Assembly (NCBI GenBank): GCA_044224925.1
Contig: JBGAJM010000005.1
Span: 62,001 to 126,000, forward strand
Reading direction: 5' to 3'
Length of the DNA: 64,000 nt
Origin: Kapaibacterium sp044224925
GTDB lineage: Bacteria; Bacteroidota; Ignavibacteria; Kapaibacteriales; Kapaibacteriaceae
Position numbers and translations under genes: made by a program. Shown in pieces: positions 8,490 to 16,355 of the stretch (the stretch's first letter is position 1; every line of letters starts with the position of its first letter). Below the pieces are notes generated by a model. It searched no databases and was not told the origin of the DNA. It saw only the letters and a list, made by a program, of their open reading frames with translations.

Positions 8490-9278
8490 ATGAATTCTCT
8501 CCACGGTTATCGCGCCCTCGTCTGCGGTGCAAGCAAGGGCATCGGCCGAGCATCTGCAGAACAACTTGCCTCCATGGGCGCCAACGTCACCCTCCTGGCT
8601 CGCTCTGCCGAAGAGCTCGAACGCGTTCGCACCGGACTTGCCGTTGCCAATGGTCAGTCCCATTCTGTGATCGTTGCTGACGTCGGTGAGGCAGATGACC
8701 TTTTCCACAGTGTGCATAACCATGTGAAAAGCAATGGCGCTTTCCACATTGTTGTGAATAACACAGGTGGACCAGCCGGTGGACAACTCACCGAGGCTAT
8801 CTCCGATCAGCTGATGCAAACCTTTCACAATCATCTACTTATCGCCCATGGTCTGATGCAGATCGTCCTTCCCGGAATGAAGGAAAAAGGCTTCGGTCGT
8901 CTCATTAACATCATATCCACATCTGTGAAACAACCCATCGAAGGCCTGGGCGTGAGCAACACGATCCGTGGTGCGATGGCCAGTTGGTCGAAGACGTTGG
9001 CAACGGAAGTGGCACCGTATGGCGTGACCGTGAACAACATCCTTCCGGGTGCCACGGAGACAGAGCGCTTGCAGCAGATCATCACGCGAAAGGCAGCAAT
9101 GACGGGCATGAGCGAGGATGCGATCCGTCACGACATGGCCCGCGAGATCCCGGTCGGCCGCTTCGCAAAGCCCGAAGAGATCGCCTATGCCGTCGGCTTT
9201 CTTGCCTCGCCCCTTGCCGCCTACATCACGGGTACTTCCATCCTTGTGGACGGTGGTCGGACGAAGACCATCAGCTAA
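8490..9278 (+). CDS. SDR-family oxidoreductase with altered active site
   Basis: 262 residues from ATG 8490. Rossmann fold with the cofactor motif C-G-A-S-K-G-I-G and an N-N-T-G-G segment; the C-terminus reads A-A-Y-I-T-G-T-S-I-L-V-D-G-G as in 3-oxoacyl-ACP reductases. Where typical SDRs have Ser...YxxxK, this protein reads I-S-T-S-V-K-Q-P-I-E-G-L-G-V-S-N-T-I-R-G-A-M, so the catalytic Tyr and Lys are not recognisable. It may use another mechanism or bind rather than reduce. It lies immediately upstream of the DnaA-box region before ftsQ. Several one-mismatch DnaA boxes fall inside its coding sequence. Confidence 0.8.
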   Translation: MNSLHGYRALVCGASKGIGRASAEQLASMGANVTLLARSAEELERVRTGLAVANGQSHSVIVADVGEADDLFHSVHNHVKSNGAFHIVVNNTGGPAGGQLTEAISDQLMQTFHNHLLIAHGLMQIVLPGMKEKGFGRLINIISTSVKQPIEGLGVSNTIRGAMASWSKTLATEVAPYGVTVNNILPGATETERLQQIITRKAAMTGMSEDAIRHDMAREIPVGRFAKPEEIAYAVGFLASPLAAYITGTSILVDGGRTKTIS

Positions 9279-9288
9279 ATCCACAGCA

Positions 9289-9297
9289 TGTGGATAA
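9289..9297 (-). promoter_or_regulatory. DnaA box (perfect TTATCCACA)
   Basis: TGTGGATAA on the plus strand, the exact complement of the bacterial DnaA-box consensus. It sits 11 bp after the SDR stop codon. Confidence 0.75.
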
Positions 9298-9452
9298 CCT
9301 GTGTGAATAATTGATGGGAATGACCCCACGAGCTATTGCTTCTTCTTAAGTCGCGTTGTAGATTAGCGCGTGCTGTAAATCCTTATGTGATTCAAGGATA
9401 TGGGTGGACAGCACGGCGTGACATTCCGGGGGGCCGGACAACAACCGTCGAG

Positions 9453-9461
9453 TTATCCACA
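9453..9461 (+). promoter_or_regulatory. DnaA box (perfect TTATCCACA)
   Basis: Exact consensus, followed 4 bp later by an imperfect inverted partner TGTGGATTC (9466-9474). Confidence 0.75.
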
Positions 9462-9482
9462 GGGCTGTGGATTCCTGGCGAG

Positions 9483-9491
9483 TTATCCACA
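9483..9491 (+). promoter_or_regulatory. DnaA box (perfect TTATCCACA)
   Basis: Exact consensus 30 bp after the previous box (about three helical turns, same face). It lies upstream of the likely ftsQ start codons at 9506/9512. Confidence 0.75.
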
Positions 9492-9505
9492 ACGCGAGGC
9501 ATGCA

Positions 9506-10273
9506 GTGGCGGTGAGAGGAACGAACGGGGAAGCCGACAACAAGGGGCGTGAAAAAAGCGCCCCTGGTTTGATGGTGTCTCTGCTGGCGGTGGTCTTCGT
9601 TTCACTCGTGGCAGCGCAATGGCAGGGTCGGCAACAGGTCGACCGAGTTGTGGTAACGGGAGCAACGGGACTTAGCCAAACAACCATTCGCACCATGGTC
9701 GACACCATCGTTCACAAGCAGGCACGGTCGCTCGCACTCGCGGACATTCGCGAGATGGTGGAGCGCCATCCCTATGTGCGAACGGCCTCGGTGTATCGCA
9801 CGGGTGTGCACGAGATCACGGTGGATTTGCGCGAGCGCATGCCGGTGGCCCATGTGGTGGTGACGGGCGGAGATCTTCGCTACGTCGACGCCGAGGGTTC
9901 CATCCTTCCTCCAGCCACCGTTCGCACCGCACACAACATTCCCGTCATTCAAGCAACACGCAGTGGCAGTGTCCTCACCAACGAAGAAGTGAAGATGGTC
10001 GCGGCCATGCTCGTTTCGGCGTCCGGCACACTGGACCCCGTGTTGTATCAAGCAGTATCTGAAGTTCGCTACGATCGGCGCACGCGCTCGGCGGAGCTCA
10101 TCACGGACGATGCGCGTTGGCGCGTTGGTCTCGGAAATTCTGAAGAGACGCAACGCGCCTTTGCGGACATGAACGTGTTCTGGAAGCAGGCCGGCGCTGC
10201 GATGAACATGACCACCGTCGATGTGATCGATCTGCGGTGGAATCACCAGGTGATCCTTCGGTACAAAGGGTAA
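9506..10273 (+). CDS. ftsQ: Cell division protein FtsQ
   Basis: About 255 residues. The start is uncertain: GTG 9506 (AGG 6 nt upstream), GTG 9512 and GTG 9467 are in frame. I prefer 9506 because it leaves a short cytoplasmic tail before one transmembrane helix (L-M-V-S-L-L-A-V-V-F-V-S-L-V-A-A). A POTRA domain follows (V-D-R-V-V-V-T-G-A-T-G-L-S then R-H-P-Y-V-R-T-A-S-V-Y-R), then the FtsQ beta domain (L-R-Y-V-D-A-E-G-S-I-L-P). FtsQ is a divisome scaffold linking FtsA/FtsZ to septal wall synthesis. ftsA starts 6 bp downstream. Unusually, no mur/ddl genes flank it; the dcw cluster is split here. Confidence 0.88.
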   Translation: MAVRGTNGEADNKGREKSAPGLMVSLLAVVFVSLVAAQWQGRQQVDRVVVTGATGLSQTTIRTMVDTIVHKQARSLALADIREMVERHPYVRTASVYRTGVHEITVDLRERMPVAHVVVTGGDLRYVDAEGSILPPATVRTAHNIPVIQATRSGSVLTNEEVKMVAAMLVSASGTLDPVLYQAVSEVRYDRRTRSAELITDDARWRVGLGNSEETQRAFADMNVFWKQAGAAMNMTTVDVIDLRWNHQVILRYKG

Positions 10274-10279
10274 GGCACC

Positions 10280-11581
10280 ATGATCCCGAACACCATCTAC
10301 GTTGGACTCGACATTGGCACGACCAAGGTGTGCGCCGTTGTTGCCTCTGCCGATCCGAGTGGTCGTCGTATCGACATCATCGGGAAGGGACTGGCCGAGA
10401 GCGAAGGACTGAAGCGCGGCGTCGTGACGAACATTCCCAAGACCGTCGATGCGATCAAGACCGCCGTGGCCATGGCCGAACAACAGGCAGGCGTTCGCAT
10501 CAAGCGAGTGCTCATCGGCATCGCCGGAGATCACATCCAGACCTTCACGACGCGGGCCATGGTGAGCGTATCGTCACCTGCGCACGAGATCACCGAGACC
10601 GACGTGACGCGACTGCTCGAGAACGCACGCCTGGTGAAGATCGACAACGATCGCACCATTCTGCATGTGATCCCGCAGGACTATAGCATCGACGGACAGG
10701 ACGGCATCACGGACCCGGTAGGGATGAGCGGCATTCGCCTCGAGGCGGATGTGCTCGTGATCACGGGATCGCTCACGGCCATCGAGAACATGCATCGCTG
10801 TGCAACACGCGCCGGACTCGAAGTGGAGAGCGTCGTGCTGCAGCCATTGGCCTCGGCCTATGCCGTGCTCGATGATGCAGAACGTGAACTGGGTGTTGCA
10901 CTCATCGACATTGGTGGTGGTACCACCGACATCGCTGTGTTCAAAGACAACATCATTCGGTTCACGAACATCTTTGCCATCGCCGGCAACAAGGTCACCG
11001 ATGATATCGCCGAGGTCCTCGCCATTCGCAATATCGAGGCGGAGCGGATCAAGGTGGAGTACGGACATACCATTGCCGACAGTATCATTCGCGACGAGAT
11101 GTTCCAGGTACCGGGTGTTGGCGGACGTCGTCCGACCGAGGTCACGAAGAGCCTGCTCTGTCAAATCATCGAACCGCGCATGGAAGAGATGTTCGAGTTC
11201 GCACTGCACGAAGTGATGAAGTCCGGACTGGCCCACAAACTCAATGCGGGCATTGTGATCACCGGTGGCTGCTCGCTCTTGCGCGGAGCCGATGAACTCG
11301 CGCAGCGAGTGTTCAACATGCCGGTGAAGATCGGCATTCCCGCAGGCTTCAGCGTCAATGGCTTCGCACCCGAAGTTCAGAACCCCATGTATGCAACTGC
11401 CGTGGGTCTGATCCATTTCGCCGTACAACAAATGGTGGCATCGCATCGAGCTGATGCCACACTACAACAGAACACTACAACGACCGATGAACAAGAGTCC
11501 ATGCCGGTAGAGGTGCAGCCCTCGAACGGCATCAAACAGGGCTTGTTGTCGAAGGTCAAAACTTGGTTGGACGAATTGTGA
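10280..11581 (+). CDS. ftsA: Cell division protein FtsA
   Basis: 433 residues, usual length for FtsA. Actin-fold motifs: phosphate-1 G-L-D-I-G-T-T-K at the N-terminus, phosphate-2 I-D-I-G-G-G-T-T-D-I-A, and adenosine motif I-V-I-T-G-G-C-S-L-L-R-G. The SHS2T/1C domain follows the first motif. The C-terminus ends in an amphipathic helix (G-L-L-S-K-V-K-T-W-L-D-E-L), the expected membrane-targeting sequence that tethers FtsZ. It lies 6 bp after ftsQ and about 33 bp before ftsZ, so the three genes form one operon. Confidence 0.95.
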   Translation: MIPNTIYVGLDIGTTKVCAVVASADPSGRRIDIIGKGLAESEGLKRGVVTNIPKTVDAIKTAVAMAEQQAGVRIKRVLIGIAGDHIQTFTTRAMVSVSSPAHEITETDVTRLLENARLVKIDNDRTILHVIPQDYSIDGQDGITDPVGMSGIRLEADVLVITGSLTAIENMHRCATRAGLEVESVVLQPLASAYAVLDDAERELGVALIDIGGGTTDIAVFKDNIIRFTNIFAIAGNKVTDDIAEVLAIRNIEAERIKVEYGHTIADSIIRDEMFQVPGVGGRRPTEVTKSLLCQIIEPRMEEMFEFALHEVMKSGLAHKLNAGIVITGGCSLLRGADELAQRVFNMPVKIGIPAGFSVNGFAPEVQNPMYATAVGLIHFAVQQMVASHRADATLQQNTTTTDEQESMPVEVQPSNGIKQGLLSKVKTWLDEL

Positions 11582-11614
11582 CAAACTTGTACTCAGATTT
11601 CCTTGGGGGGAACC

Positions 11615-12952
11615 ATGGCGATTGAGTTGGATACGCACCAAACGTACGACGCGCGTATTCGCGTTGTTGGCGTAGGCGGCGGCGGGGGCAACGCCGTGAG
11701 AACCATGATCATGCGCGGACTTGAAGGCGTAGAGTTCATTGCCGCGAACACCGATCATCAGGCCTTGATGAACAATCCGGCCTCGGTGAAGATTCAGTTG
11801 GGCACCAGCATCACGCGTGGTCTCGGAGCAGGGGCAAACCCTGAACGCGGTCGTCAGGCCGTGGAAGAAAGCATGGACGATGTGCGCGATGCACTGGCCG
11901 GAAGCGACATGGTCTTTGTCACCGCAGGCATGGGCGGCGGAACCGGCACGGGAGCAGCACCCGTGATCGCCAAGGTCGGTCGCGAGATCGGCGCCCTGGT
12001 GGTGGCCATCGTCACGAAGCCCTTCGCCTACGAGTCGAAGAAGCGTATGCAGATCGCCGAACATGGCCTCAAGGAATTGCGCGAACATGTCGACGCTCTG
12101 ATCGTGATCCCGAATCAACGCATCCTGTCGATCGTCGACAAGGACGTGTCGTTCATGGAAGCGCTCGCAAAGGTCGACAACGTTCTCTTCAATGCAACGA
12201 AGGGTATCGCCGATATCATTTCGGGCGTTGGCTATGTGAACGTCGACTTTGCCGATGTGCGTACCGTGATGGCCAACATGGGTGATGCACTCATGGGTAT
12301 CGGCATGGCACGTGGCGAACATCGTGCCATCGAAGCAGCAACAAGCGCGCTGAACTCACCGATCCTCGAAGGCATGTCCATCTACGGATCGCAAGGTCTG
12401 CTCGTGAACATCACGGGCGGCAACAGCATGACGATGCACGAAGTGAGCGAGGCAGTGAGCTATATCGAGAAGGCGGCGGGGGACGATGTGAATCTGATCC
12501 ACGGCGTCGTCATCGACGAACGCATGGAAGACGAGATCGCCATCACCGTGGTGGCCACCGGATTCCGTCGCGAAGAAGTGGTGAAACAGGCAGAGAAGAT
12601 CACGATCAACGATGTGCGTTCCGTACGTCCTGTCGAGCAGCCTCGCGCCGAGCAACCACAGCCACAGCCAGAGCCCGAGACCTATCAGTTGCAGACCGAG
12701 GCCGGACCGGCCATCACCGTCGTCCGCACCGCGCAAGAGGCTCCACGAGGCGCCGATTCGCTGCAGACCTACGACGTGCCGGCCTATGTCCGTCGGGCGC
12801 AACAACAACAGCAGCAAGGGACCGGAGCAGCACCGCAGTCCAATGGCGGTATCCCGATCTCCAACATGCCACCGGTGGTGCCACCATCGTCCGGCATGAA
12901 GTCCGCCTCGGGAGGCGAAAAGCCTGCCTTCTTGCGAAAGATCATGGATTGA
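11615..12952 (+). CDS. ftsZ: Cell division protein FtsZ
   Basis: 445 residues from ATG 11615, preceded by a G-rich Shine-Dalgarno (TTGGGGGGAACC); a TTG at 11603 is less likely. Tubulin-like GTPase: G-V-G-G-G-G-G-N-A-V near the start, signature G-G-G-T-G-T-G-A-A-P, and a T7 synergy region with N-V-D-F-A-D. After about residue 320 comes a Gln/Pro-rich linker, then the conserved C-terminal peptide P-A-F-L-R-K-I-M-D that binds FtsA. Forms the Z-ring. A strong terminator follows at 13030-13070. Confidence 0.97.
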   Translation: MAIELDTHQTYDARIRVVGVGGGGGNAVRTMIMRGLEGVEFIAANTDHQALMNNPASVKIQLGTSITRGLGAGANPERGRQAVEESMDDVRDALAGSDMVFVTAGMGGGTGTGAAPVIAKVGREIGALVVAIVTKPFAYESKKRMQIAEHGLKELREHVDALIVIPNQRILSIVDKDVSFMEALAKVDNVLFNATKGIADIISGVGYVNVDFADVRTVMANMGDALMGIGMARGEHRAIEAATSALNSPILEGMSIYGSQGLLVNITGGNSMTMHEVSEAVSYIEKAAGDDVNLIHGVVIDERMEDEIAITVVATGFRREEVVKQAEKITINDVRSVRPVEQPRAEQPQPQPEPETYQLQTEAGPAITVVRTAQEAPRGADSLQTYDVPAYVRRAQQQQQQGTGAAPQSNGGIPISNMPPVVPPSSGMKSASGGEKPAFLRKIMD

Positions 12953-13029
12953 CAATTTCAGTAGATTGATGTGCGCGTCATCGCGTACGCGTGCCCGGGG
13001 CTTTTGGTAGGGTCGCCGGGGCGTTCCGG

Positions 13030-13070
13030 ACCGGATCGAACTGTATGAGGTCGATCCGGTTCTTTTTTTT
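13030..13070 (+). terminator. Intrinsic terminator of ftsQAZ
   Basis: Perfect 10-bp stem ACCGGATCGA (13030-13039) / TCGATCCGGT (13051-13060) followed by TCTTTTTTTT. The T tract abuts the stop codon of the convergent MFS gene at 13071. The remaining ftsZ-terminator spacer shows nothing else I can name. Confidence 0.93.
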
Positions 13071-14375
13071 CTACCGATGCTTCACTCGCACGAGCAGGAT
13101 CATCCCTGCGATGAAGAACACGATCAGTGAGAGAATGGCCGTGCGATAACTATGCGTCAGATCGAGTGCGACGCCAAAGGCCAGCGGACCGATCCAACTC
13201 GTCCCCTTATCACTGATCTCATACAGCGAGAAGTACTCTGCCTCTTTCCCGTCCGGGATCATCCGTGAGAAATACGAGCGACTGAGTGCTTGCGTCCCTC
13301 CCATGACGAGGGCGATGAGGGCGGCAAGGATGTAGAAGTGCGCTTCGGTGCTCACCCATGCATACGTGATCACAAGTACCAAGGTCCAGCAGACCAGAGC
13401 CGTCATGATGGCATTGCGCGTGCCAATGCGTGAGGCTAGTCGCTCGAAGAGAATGGAGCCGGGAATGGCAACGAACTGCACCATGAGAATGGCCGTCGTC
13501 AACGTGTCGAGTCCAAGGTGCAACTCTTCCTGTCCGTACACCGACGCCATCGTCAACACTGTCTGCACCGCATCGTTGTACAAGAGATAGGCACACAGGA
13601 AGATCAACGTCTGTCGATAGCCGAGCATATGCTGGAGCGTGCGCCACAACTGCTTGAACGCAGCTCCCATGCCGCCTTCATGCCCTGCATGTCCTTCTAC
13701 GAAATGCTGCGATCGTAACGACCGAAGGGCGACGAGCGGAATGATCGTGAACGTTGCCCACCAGATACCGGCACTGGCAAGGATGGTGCGAATGGCCAGT
13801 TGCTCGGTGCTCGACAGTCCGTCGATGCCATCGTTCGATGCCTTGTAGTAGAGCAGGTTCAACAGCAGCAAGAGTCCGCCACCGAGATAGCCAACAGCCC
13901 ATCCGCGCGACGAGACCTTGTCGCGCTCCGCCTCGGAACTGAGCTCGGGCAGGAAGGAATTGTAGACCACTACCGATGCTCCGAAGAGCACGTTGGCCAA
14001 CACGAAGAAGAAGCCGCCAAAGAAGTAGTTGCCCGTGTCGACGCGCAGGAAGAACAACAACGTCGTCGAGATGGCACCGCCATAGGCGAGCACACCAAGA
14101 ATGGATCGTTTGTTCGTGGATCGGTCGGCGATCGCGCCCACCATCGGGAGGACGAAGACCTGGAGGAGGACACTGAACGATACCATGAAGGGGAACCACG
14201 ACCCCGGGTCGATCGAGATACCGAAGGGATGGATGTTCCCATCAGCAGCGGCCGCATGTTTGGCCACGCTTGCAAGGTACGGTCCAAGGAAGACGGTGAC
14301 CACCGTGGTGGAGAAGGCACTATTGGCCCAATCGTAGAAGTACCAACCCGTTCGTTGGCGGCGGAGTGAACTCAT
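13071..14375 (-). CDS. MFS transporter of the UMF1/Atg22-like family
   Basis: 434 residues from ATG 14375 (M-S-S-L-R-R-Q-R-T-G-W). The first helix carries the family hallmark W-Y-F-Y-D-W-A-N-S-A-F-S-T-T-V. About 12 hydrophobic segments are visible, with loop motifs such as G-A-I-A-D-R-S and the late G-G-T-Q-A-L-S-R-S-Y-F motif. UMF1 proteins are uncharacterised bacterial relatives of yeast Atg22, a vacuolar amino-acid effluxer; the substrate is not deducible. A longer reading from 14516 runs into the divergent agmatinase gene and was rejected. Stop codon directly follows the ftsZ terminator. Confidence 0.88.
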   Translation of the reverse strand: MSSLRRQRTGWYFYDWANSAFSTTVVTVFLGPYLASVAKHAAAADGNIHPFGISIDPGSWFPFMVSFSVLLQVFVLPMVGAIADRSTNKRSILGVLAYGGAISTTLLFFLRVDTGNYFFGGFFFVLANVLFGASVVVYNSFLPELSSEAERDKVSSRGWAVGYLGGGLLLLLNLLYYKASNDGIDGLSSTEQLAIRTILASAGIWWATFTIIPLVALRSLRSQHFVEGHAGHEGGMGAAFKQLWRTLQHMLGYRQTLIFLCAYLLYNDAVQTVLTMASVYGQEELHLGLDTLTTAILMVQFVAIPGSILFERLASRIGTRNAIMTALVCWTLVLVITYAWVSTEAHFYILAALIALVMGGTQALSRSYFSRMIPDGKEAEYFSLYEISDKGTSWIGPLAFGVALDLTHSYRTAILSLIVFFIAGMILLVRVKHR

Positions 14376-14401
14376 ACCCAAAGATATATGAAAGTGCCCC
14401 G

Positions 14402-14409
14402 TATCTTCG
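14402..14409 (+). promoter_or_regulatory. -7 box TATCTTCG of agmatinase gene
   Basis: Resembles the Bacteroidota -7 consensus TAnnTTTG and ends 3 nt before the ATG at 14413, implying a leaderless or nearly leaderless mRNA. Confidence 0.5.
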
Positions 14410-14412
14410 CAC

Positions 14413-15312
14413 ATGAAGATCCTCGACCCCACCTCGAATTTCCTTGCGATCGACGAAGAATTCTCGTCGATCGAAGACTCGGCCATTGCCATCGTCTCCG
14501 CACCGTATGAACACACGGTGAGTTATGGGGGCGGGGCCAAGAAAGGTCCGAAGGCCATCATCGATGCGAGCGCCTACGTCGAATTCTACGACGATGAGTT
14601 CGATCGCGAACTGTGCTATGACAAGGGCATCTGTACCATCTCTCCGATCGAGTTCGGGAAGAAGGTGGACCGACCCGCCCTCGATCTGATCCAAGATCAA
14701 GTGAACGACCTGATCGAAATGGAGAAGTTCGTCGTCACCCTTGGTGGTGAACACACCATCTCCACTGCTCCGATCGCAGCACATTTCAAGACGTATCCGA
14801 AGATGAGCATCCTGCACTTCGATGCCCATAGCGATCTGCGCGACGAGTATCAGGGATCTCCATGGTCCCATGCCTCCTTCATGGCTCGCGTTGCAGAGTT
14901 CTTTCCCACAAAGCGCATCACGCAAGTGGGCATTCGTGCGCAATGCATCGAAGAAGCACGCTTCATTCGCGACAAGAAGATCAACACCTTCTATGCAAGT
15001 GCCATCCGACGTGGCCTGCATGGGAAGAATTGGCAACGGTCCGTGATCGACACGTTGGCAAAGGATGTGTATGTGACGTTCGATGTTGACTGTTTCGATC
15101 CGTCGATCATGCCGTCAACGGGGACGCCGGAACCCGATGGTCTGCTGTACAGCGAGACGCTCGATGTGTTCCGCGCACTCGTGAAGAGCGGACGTCGCAT
15201 CGTTGGTTTCGACGTGGTCGAGTTGGCGCCCGTCAAGAACGTCACGCATCCCGACCTCACCACGGCCCGCCTTGTCTATAAGATGTTGAACTATGTGTTT
15301 GCAAAACGATGA
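14413..15312 (+). CDS. speB: Agmatinase (ureohydrolase family)
   Basis: 299 residues. Binuclear Mn motifs are complete: L-G-G-E-H-T, F-D-A-H-S-D-L, and F-D-V-D-C-F-D-P-S. The family hydrolyses agmatine to putrescine and urea; the substrate loop cannot by itself exclude guanidinobutyrase or arginase. A -7 box lies 3 nt before the ATG. The stop overlaps the dapD start (ATGA at 15309-15312), so it is translationally coupled to a lysine/peptidoglycan-precursor gene. This may reflect coordination of polyamine and diamino acid metabolism. Confidence 0.88.
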   Translation: MKILDPTSNFLAIDEEFSSIEDSAIAIVSAPYEHTVSYGGGAKKGPKAIIDASAYVEFYDDEFDRELCYDKGICTISPIEFGKKVDRPALDLIQDQVNDLIEMEKFVVTLGGEHTISTAPIAAHFKTYPKMSILHFDAHSDLRDEYQGSPWSHASFMARVAEFFPTKRITQVGIRAQCIEEARFIRDKKINTFYASAIRRGLHGKNWQRSVIDTLAKDVYVTFDVDCFDPSIMPSTGTPEPDGLLYSETLDVFRALVKSGRRIVGFDVVELAPVKNVTHPDLTTARLVYKMLNYVFAKR

Positions 15313-16151
15313 ACACTCTCGAACAACGACTTGAAACACTTGCCGCGCTTCCGTCGCACGAATTGCATTATGCAAAGGGCGTGACCGAGTTCGTCTCGGA
15401 CTTCGTGGAGGCGCTGAACACGGGTGCGATCCGCGCGGCTTCGTGTACGGACGATGGGACGTGGACCGTGCACCAGTGGGTGAAGACGGGCATTCTCCTG
15501 TTGTTCCGTCATGGACGTATCGCAGACATGTCAACAGATGAGAACTTCAGCTTCTTCGACAAGGACACGCTTCCAACGAAGAAGATCCACATCGACGATG
15601 GCGTTCGCATCGTTCCCGGCGGATCGACGATCCGCACCGGCGCCTATCTCGCGCACGGTGTGATCTGCATGCCGCCGATGTTCGTGAACATCGGTGCCTA
15701 TGTGGACGAGGGCACGATGATCGACTCGCATGCGCTCGTTGGCACGTGTGCACAGGTGGGCAAGCGCGTACACATCAGCGCCGCAGCGCAGATCGGTGGC
15801 GTGCTTGAGCCTGCGGGTGCACGTCCGGTGATCATCGAAGACGATGTGATGATCGGTGGCAACTGTGGTGTGTACGAGGGCGTGATGGTGCGTTCGCGTG
15901 CCGTGCTTGGGAGCGGTGTGGTCTTGAATGCCTCCACTCCCGTGTACGACCTTGTGCATGGCACCATTCTTCGAAGCACTGCCGACGCGCCGCTCGCGAT
16001 CCCATCCGGCGCTGTGGTGGTGGCCGGAGCTCGTTCCGTGCGAACGCCGTTCGGCGAAGAGCATGGACTTTCCATGAGCACACCACTCATCGTGAAGTAT
16101 CGCGACGAGCGCACCGATGCACGCACAGCGCTCGAAGATGCGTTGCGTTGA
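15309..16151 (+). CDS. dapD: 2,3,4,5-tetrahydropyridine-2,6-dicarboxylate N-succinyltransferase
   Basis: 280 residues, typical for DapD. The left-handed beta-helix hexapeptide repeats are evident (V-N-I-G-A-Y-V-D-E-G-T-M-I-D, then H-A-L-V-G-T-C-A-Q-V-G and A-A-Q-I-G-G-V-L-E-P). Also present are the D-D-V-M-I-G-G-N-C-G-V-Y-E-G segment and a C-terminal extension. It catalyses the succinyl-CoA step of the lysine/meso-diaminopimelate pathway in the cytosol. Starts inside the agmatinase stop codon; no terminator follows before the metX leader promoter 13 bp later. Confidence 0.93.
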   Translation: MNTLEQRLETLAALPSHELHYAKGVTEFVSDFVEALNTGAIRAASCTDDGTWTVHQWVKTGILLLFRHGRIADMSTDENFSFFDKDTLPTKKIHIDDGVRIVPGGSTIRTGAYLAHGVICMPPMFVNIGAYVDEGTMIDSHALVGTCAQVGKRVHISAAAQIGGVLEPAGARPVIIEDDVMIGGNCGVYEGVMVRSRAVLGSGVVLNASTPVYDLVHGTILRSTADAPLAIPSGAVVVAGARSVRTPFGEEHGLSMSTPLIVKYRDERTDARTALEDALR

Positions 16152-16163
16152 GATGTATTTTCC

Positions 16164-16171
16164 TATATTCG
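16164..16171 (+). promoter_or_regulatory. -7 box TATATTCG for the metX leader transcript
   Basis: Ends 8 nt before the ATG of the leader peptide; TTG triplets lie 18-20 bp upstream as candidate -33 elements. The same TATATTCG occurs just upstream of the gene at 58436. Confidence 0.5.
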
Positions 16172-16179
16172 CACCCTCG

Positions 16180-16290
16180 ATGACGTTGAACCGTTCCCAT
16201 ATGGCCCCCACGATGATGTCCAGCATGATGTGCTGTGCAATGTGCATGTGCATGCATCACCGTGAGAATGGCCGGAGCGAACGCGAGTAA
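16180..16290 (+). CDS. Methionine-rich leader peptide of metX-hom (attenuator ORF)
   Basis: A 36-codon ORF (ATG 16180, TAA 16288-16290) with Met at positions 1, 8, 12, 13, 16, 17, 21, 23 and 25 and Cys at 18, 19, 22 and 24, i.e. 13 sulphur amino acids in the first 25. No known protein domain would need this composition. It precedes an intrinsic terminator (16316-16355) directly upstream of the methionine gene metX. Codons 29-31 (GAGAATGGC) are complementary to the terminator's ascending arm. By analogy with trp/his/thr leaders, the ribosome reading these Met codons would sense charged tRNA-Met. A shorter start at ATG 16201 is possible and would not change the logic. Not experimentally shown. 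Confidence 0.82.
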   Translation: MTLNRSHMAPTMMSSMMCCAMCMCMHHRENGRSERE

Positions 16291-16328
16291 CGAACAAGCG
16301 ACCGAACGCAACTGCAAACGCCATTCTC
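16264..16328 (+). promoter_or_regulatory. Antiterminator pairing of the metX attenuator
   Basis: GAGAATGGC at 16264-16272 (leader codons 29-31, 9 nt past the last Met codon) is a perfect 9-nt complement of GCCATTCTC at 16320-16328, which includes 7 nt of the terminator's left arm. The two structures are mutually exclusive. Ribosome stalling on upstream Met codons would leave the first segment free to form the antiterminator. Confidence 0.75.
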
Positions 16329-16355
16329 TTCCAAGGGAATGGCGTTTTTCGTTTT
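16316..16355 (+). terminator. Attenuator terminator upstream of metX
   Basis: Stem AAACGCCATTC (16316-16326) / GAATGGCGTTT (16337-16347), 11 bp and extendable by T-G and C-G pairs to a 6-nt loop, followed by TTCGTTTT. It ends 20 nt before the metX ATG, which fits a conditional terminator in the leader of metX and not the end of dapD. Confidence 0.88.

Larger units (their letters stand above)
9279..9466. promoter_or_regulatory. DnaA-box-rich spacer upstream of ftsQAZ
   Basis: The 188-bp gap holds a perfect box at 9289-9297 (minus), a one-mismatch box at 9302-9310, and a perfect box at 9453-9461 (plus). A third perfect TTATCCACA at 9483-9491 lies just beyond. ATCCACA at 9279-9285 and TGTGGAT at 9289-9295 form an inverted repeat. 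This is either a DnaA-controlled ftsQAZ promoter or part of an origin. No strongly AT-rich unwinding element is evident to my eye. Confidence 0.65.

Noticed and set aside
9279..9500. Firm call of oriC
   Set aside because: DnaA boxes are clear, but there is no adjacent dnaA/dnaN, no evident AT-rich unwinding element, and skew cannot be computed here; kept as a possibility only.
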